DNA from: an uncultured Clostridia bacterium
GTDB lineage: Bacteria; Bacillota; Clostridia; RGIG6154
DNA length: 6,772 nucleotides
Direction of reading: 5' to 3'
Assembly (NCBI GenBank): GCA_934457515.1
Contig: CAKSHV010000083.1
Location: forward strand, 1 to 6,772
In this document: piece after piece, positions 5,490 through 6,772 of the stretch
Layout of the letters: each line of letters opens with the position of its first letter
How positions within the stretch are numbered: position 1 is the stretch's first letter
Made by a program: the position numbers and the translations under genes
The notes under the pieces: model-generated
What the model was told of the DNA's origin: nothing
What the model saw: the letters and a program-made list of their open reading frames with translations, nothing else
The model's database searches: none

Positions 5490-6311
5490 ATGCTCGAAAA
5501 ATATCTGCCGATTGAGGTGAGCGCGGCAGCAGACAAGCTGCCTTATGTTCAGGAAATTCGGCTCCGATTGGACAAAGACATTGCGGTTTTATGCAAAACA
5601 GGAACAGTGCGGTTGCCGATTTTTGCGGATAAGCAGATGATAGAGAACTGTTTTTCTTCCCTTTGCAGCCATTCGGTTTATGCGCTGCAGGAAGAAATTA
5701 AAAATGGATTTTTAACGCTTGCCGGCGGTCACCGCGCGGGGCTTTGCGGCAGGTGTGTGGTTGAAAACGGCAAAATTGTGCGCCTTTGCGATATTACCGG
5801 CATCAATCTCCGCATCGCGCGCGAAGTGAAAGGGTTTGCCTATCCTTTTTTTAAGTCGCTGAACGGAAAAGGGGAAAATATTGTGATTCTTTCACCGCCA
5901 AACTGCGGCAAAACAACATTCCTGCGCGACTTAGCGCGGCTTTATTCCGATTTTGGTTTTAAAATTTCGGTTGCGGACGAGCGGGGCGAAATTGCGCCGA
6001 TTTCAGAAGGGAAAGAGGTGTTTGACATTGGGCAAAACACCGATGTTTTGCGCCTTTGCCCGAAGGTAAGCGGCATGAACATGCTGCTTCGCACCATGAA
6101 CCCCGATATTATTGTAACCGATGAAATCGGAACAGACGAAGACGGCAGGGCAATTTTGGAAATTTTAAAGTGCGGCGTGCACATCATAACCACATTTCAC
6201 GGCTTTGACCTTTCGGATTTTAAAGCGCGGTTTTCAAACTGGCATGCGTTTGACACGGCGGTTATTTTAAACAAAGAAAAAGAGGTGAGTTCATGGGTGC
6301 ACTTAAAATAG
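5490..6311 (+). CDS. spoIIIAA: Stage III sporulation protein AA, SpoIIIA channel ATPase
   Basis: This 273-residue protein is SpoIIIAA, a secretion-type AAA-like ATPase related to GspE/VirB11. It is thought to power the SpoIIIA-SpoIIQ feeding channel from the mother-cell face of the membrane around the forespore. The N-terminal domain has QEIRLRLD (21-28), LQEEIKNGFLTLAGGHRAGLCG (about 66-87) and INLRIARE. Walker A is SPPNCGKTT at 135-143 with K141 and T142. ADERGEIA begins at A162 and contains the conserved D163-E164-R165. GQNTDVLRLCPK and MLLRTMNPDII follow, then Walker B IVTDEIG with D211 and E212, and the TTFHG motif (234-238) with H237. It is somewhat shorter than the roughly 300-residue Bacillus protein but lacks no motif. 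The start ATG is well supported by AGAGGGGG (5474-5481) with eight bases of spacing. The first Walker A glycine is serine here; I recall SPP in other clostridial members, so this is probably normal. It overlaps spoIIIAB by 19 bases. Confidence 0.95.
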   Translation: MLEKYLPIEVSAAADKLPYVQEIRLRLDKDIAVLCKTGTVRLPIFADKQMIENCFSSLCSHSVYALQEEIKNGFLTLAGGHRAGLCGRCVVENGKIVRLCDITGINLRIAREVKGFAYPFFKSLNGKGENIVILSPPNCGKTTFLRDLARLYSDFGFKISVADERGEIAPISEGKEVFDIGQNTDVLRLCPKVSGMNMLLRTMNPDIIVTDEIGTDEDGRAILEILKCGVHIITTFHGFDLSDFKARFSNWHAFDTAVILNKEKEVSSWVHLK

Positions 6312-6772
6312 CGGGCGGAATTTTGGTTCTGTTTGCCGCCGCCATGGCGGGATTTTCGGAAAATGCAGCCATGAAGCGAGGCATGAGGCTTACGGAGGGC
6401 TTTGTTCATGCCCTTTCGTTTTTAAAAGAGGACATGCATTTTTCCATGGATTATTTAGACAAAACGTTAAAAAATTGTGTGCCTTTTGCCGGGAGTGCAC
6501 GCACCTTTTTTGAATCGGTTTCAGCTAAAATTTCAGGCGGTGCGGGAGAAGTTTGGGAAGAGGAATTAAAAAAACTCCCCGATTTAAATGCCGATGCGCT
6601 TTCCGTATTGTGCGAACTTGGACATGTGCTTGGAAAAACCGACGCGCAGTCGCAGAAAAAGCAGATAGAGGCTTGCATTGAACGGCTAAAGCACAGTTTG
6701 GAGGCGCAAACAAACGAGCAGAAAACAAAGGGCGTTTTGCTGCAGAAATGTTCGGTTGCGGGCGGATTGCTG
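6293..6772 (+). CDS. spoIIIAB: Stage III sporulation protein AB, 3' end cut by window
   Basis: The frame opens at ATG 6293 inside the end of spoIIIAA and stays open to the last base, giving 160 residues. A Shine-Dalgarno AGAGG at 6281-6285 lies seven bases before the start. Residues 4-21 (LKIAGGILVLFAAAMAGF) form an N-terminal membrane helix. A largely helical soluble part follows, with VWEEELKKLPDLNADALSVL, LGHVLGKTDAQSQKKQI and a charged helix ending in NEQKTKGVLLQKC. This is the order seen in Bacillus SpoIIIAB, about 170 residues, which ends with a second membrane helix. That helix is just beginning here (SVAGGLL), so only about ten residues are missing. SpoIIIAB has a GspF-like soluble domain and is a membrane component of the SpoIIIA channel, probably the platform for the SpoIIIAA ATPase. 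The 19-base overlap suggests coupled translation of the two partners. The rest of the spoIIIA operon (AC to AH) is expected to the right. Confidence 0.9.
   Translation, partial: MGALKIAGGILVLFAAAMAGFSENAAMKRGMRLTEGFVHALSFLKEDMHFSMDYLDKTLKNCVPFAGSARTFFESVSAKISGGAGEVWEEELKKLPDLNADALSVLCELGHVLGKTDAQSQKKQIEACIERLKHSLEAQTNEQKTKGVLLQKCSVAGGLL

Noticed and set aside
1..6772. CRISPR arrays, insertion sequences, tRNA genes, toxin-antitoxin or defence genes.
   Set aside because: No regularly spaced repeats, transposase motifs, inverted-repeat ends or tRNA-like cloverleaf were seen. Nearly every base is explained by housekeeping and sporulation genes.

Overview
This window reads as ordinary chromosome from an endospore-forming member of the Clostridia (Firmicutes). 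The evidence is a spoIIIA operon start at the right end, a PcrA-type helicase next to a YerC/YecD-family TrpR-like regulator, purine-rich Shine-Dalgarno sites, and TTG and GTG starts. All genes lie on the + strand and are tightly packed. I cannot name a genus from the sequence. No mobile element, CRISPR array, tRNA, rRNA or defence locus is visible, and no gap between genes exceeds 300 bases.

Left part (1-1684): the last 58 codons of a transketolase C-terminal subunit, then a complete rhamnulokinase (rhaB). This looks like the tail of a sugar-catabolism operon that extends to the left. Middle (1705-5020): the DNA helicase pcrA, the yerC-like regulator and a SAM-dependent methyltransferase follow with gaps of 20, 42 and 1 bases. 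No terminator is visible, so rhaB-pcrA-yerC-methyltransferase could be one transcript.

Right-centre (5029-5428): a cold-shock protein gene forms a self-contained unit. It has a near-consensus sigma-A promoter, a leader with two small hairpins, a 66-codon gene with distinctive codon use, a folded 3' UTR and a strong intrinsic terminator. Right end (5429-6772): directly after that terminator's T-run is a good match to a sigma-E promoter, then spoIIIAA and the start of spoIIIAB, which overlap by 19 bases. These encode the ATPase and the next component of the SpoIIIA-SpoIIQ channel made in the mother cell during engulfment.

I found no convincing undescribed system. The points most worth checking are regulatory: the structured leader and 3' UTR of the cold-shock gene, a competing overlapping start codon in its leader, and the abutment of its terminator with the sporulation promoter.
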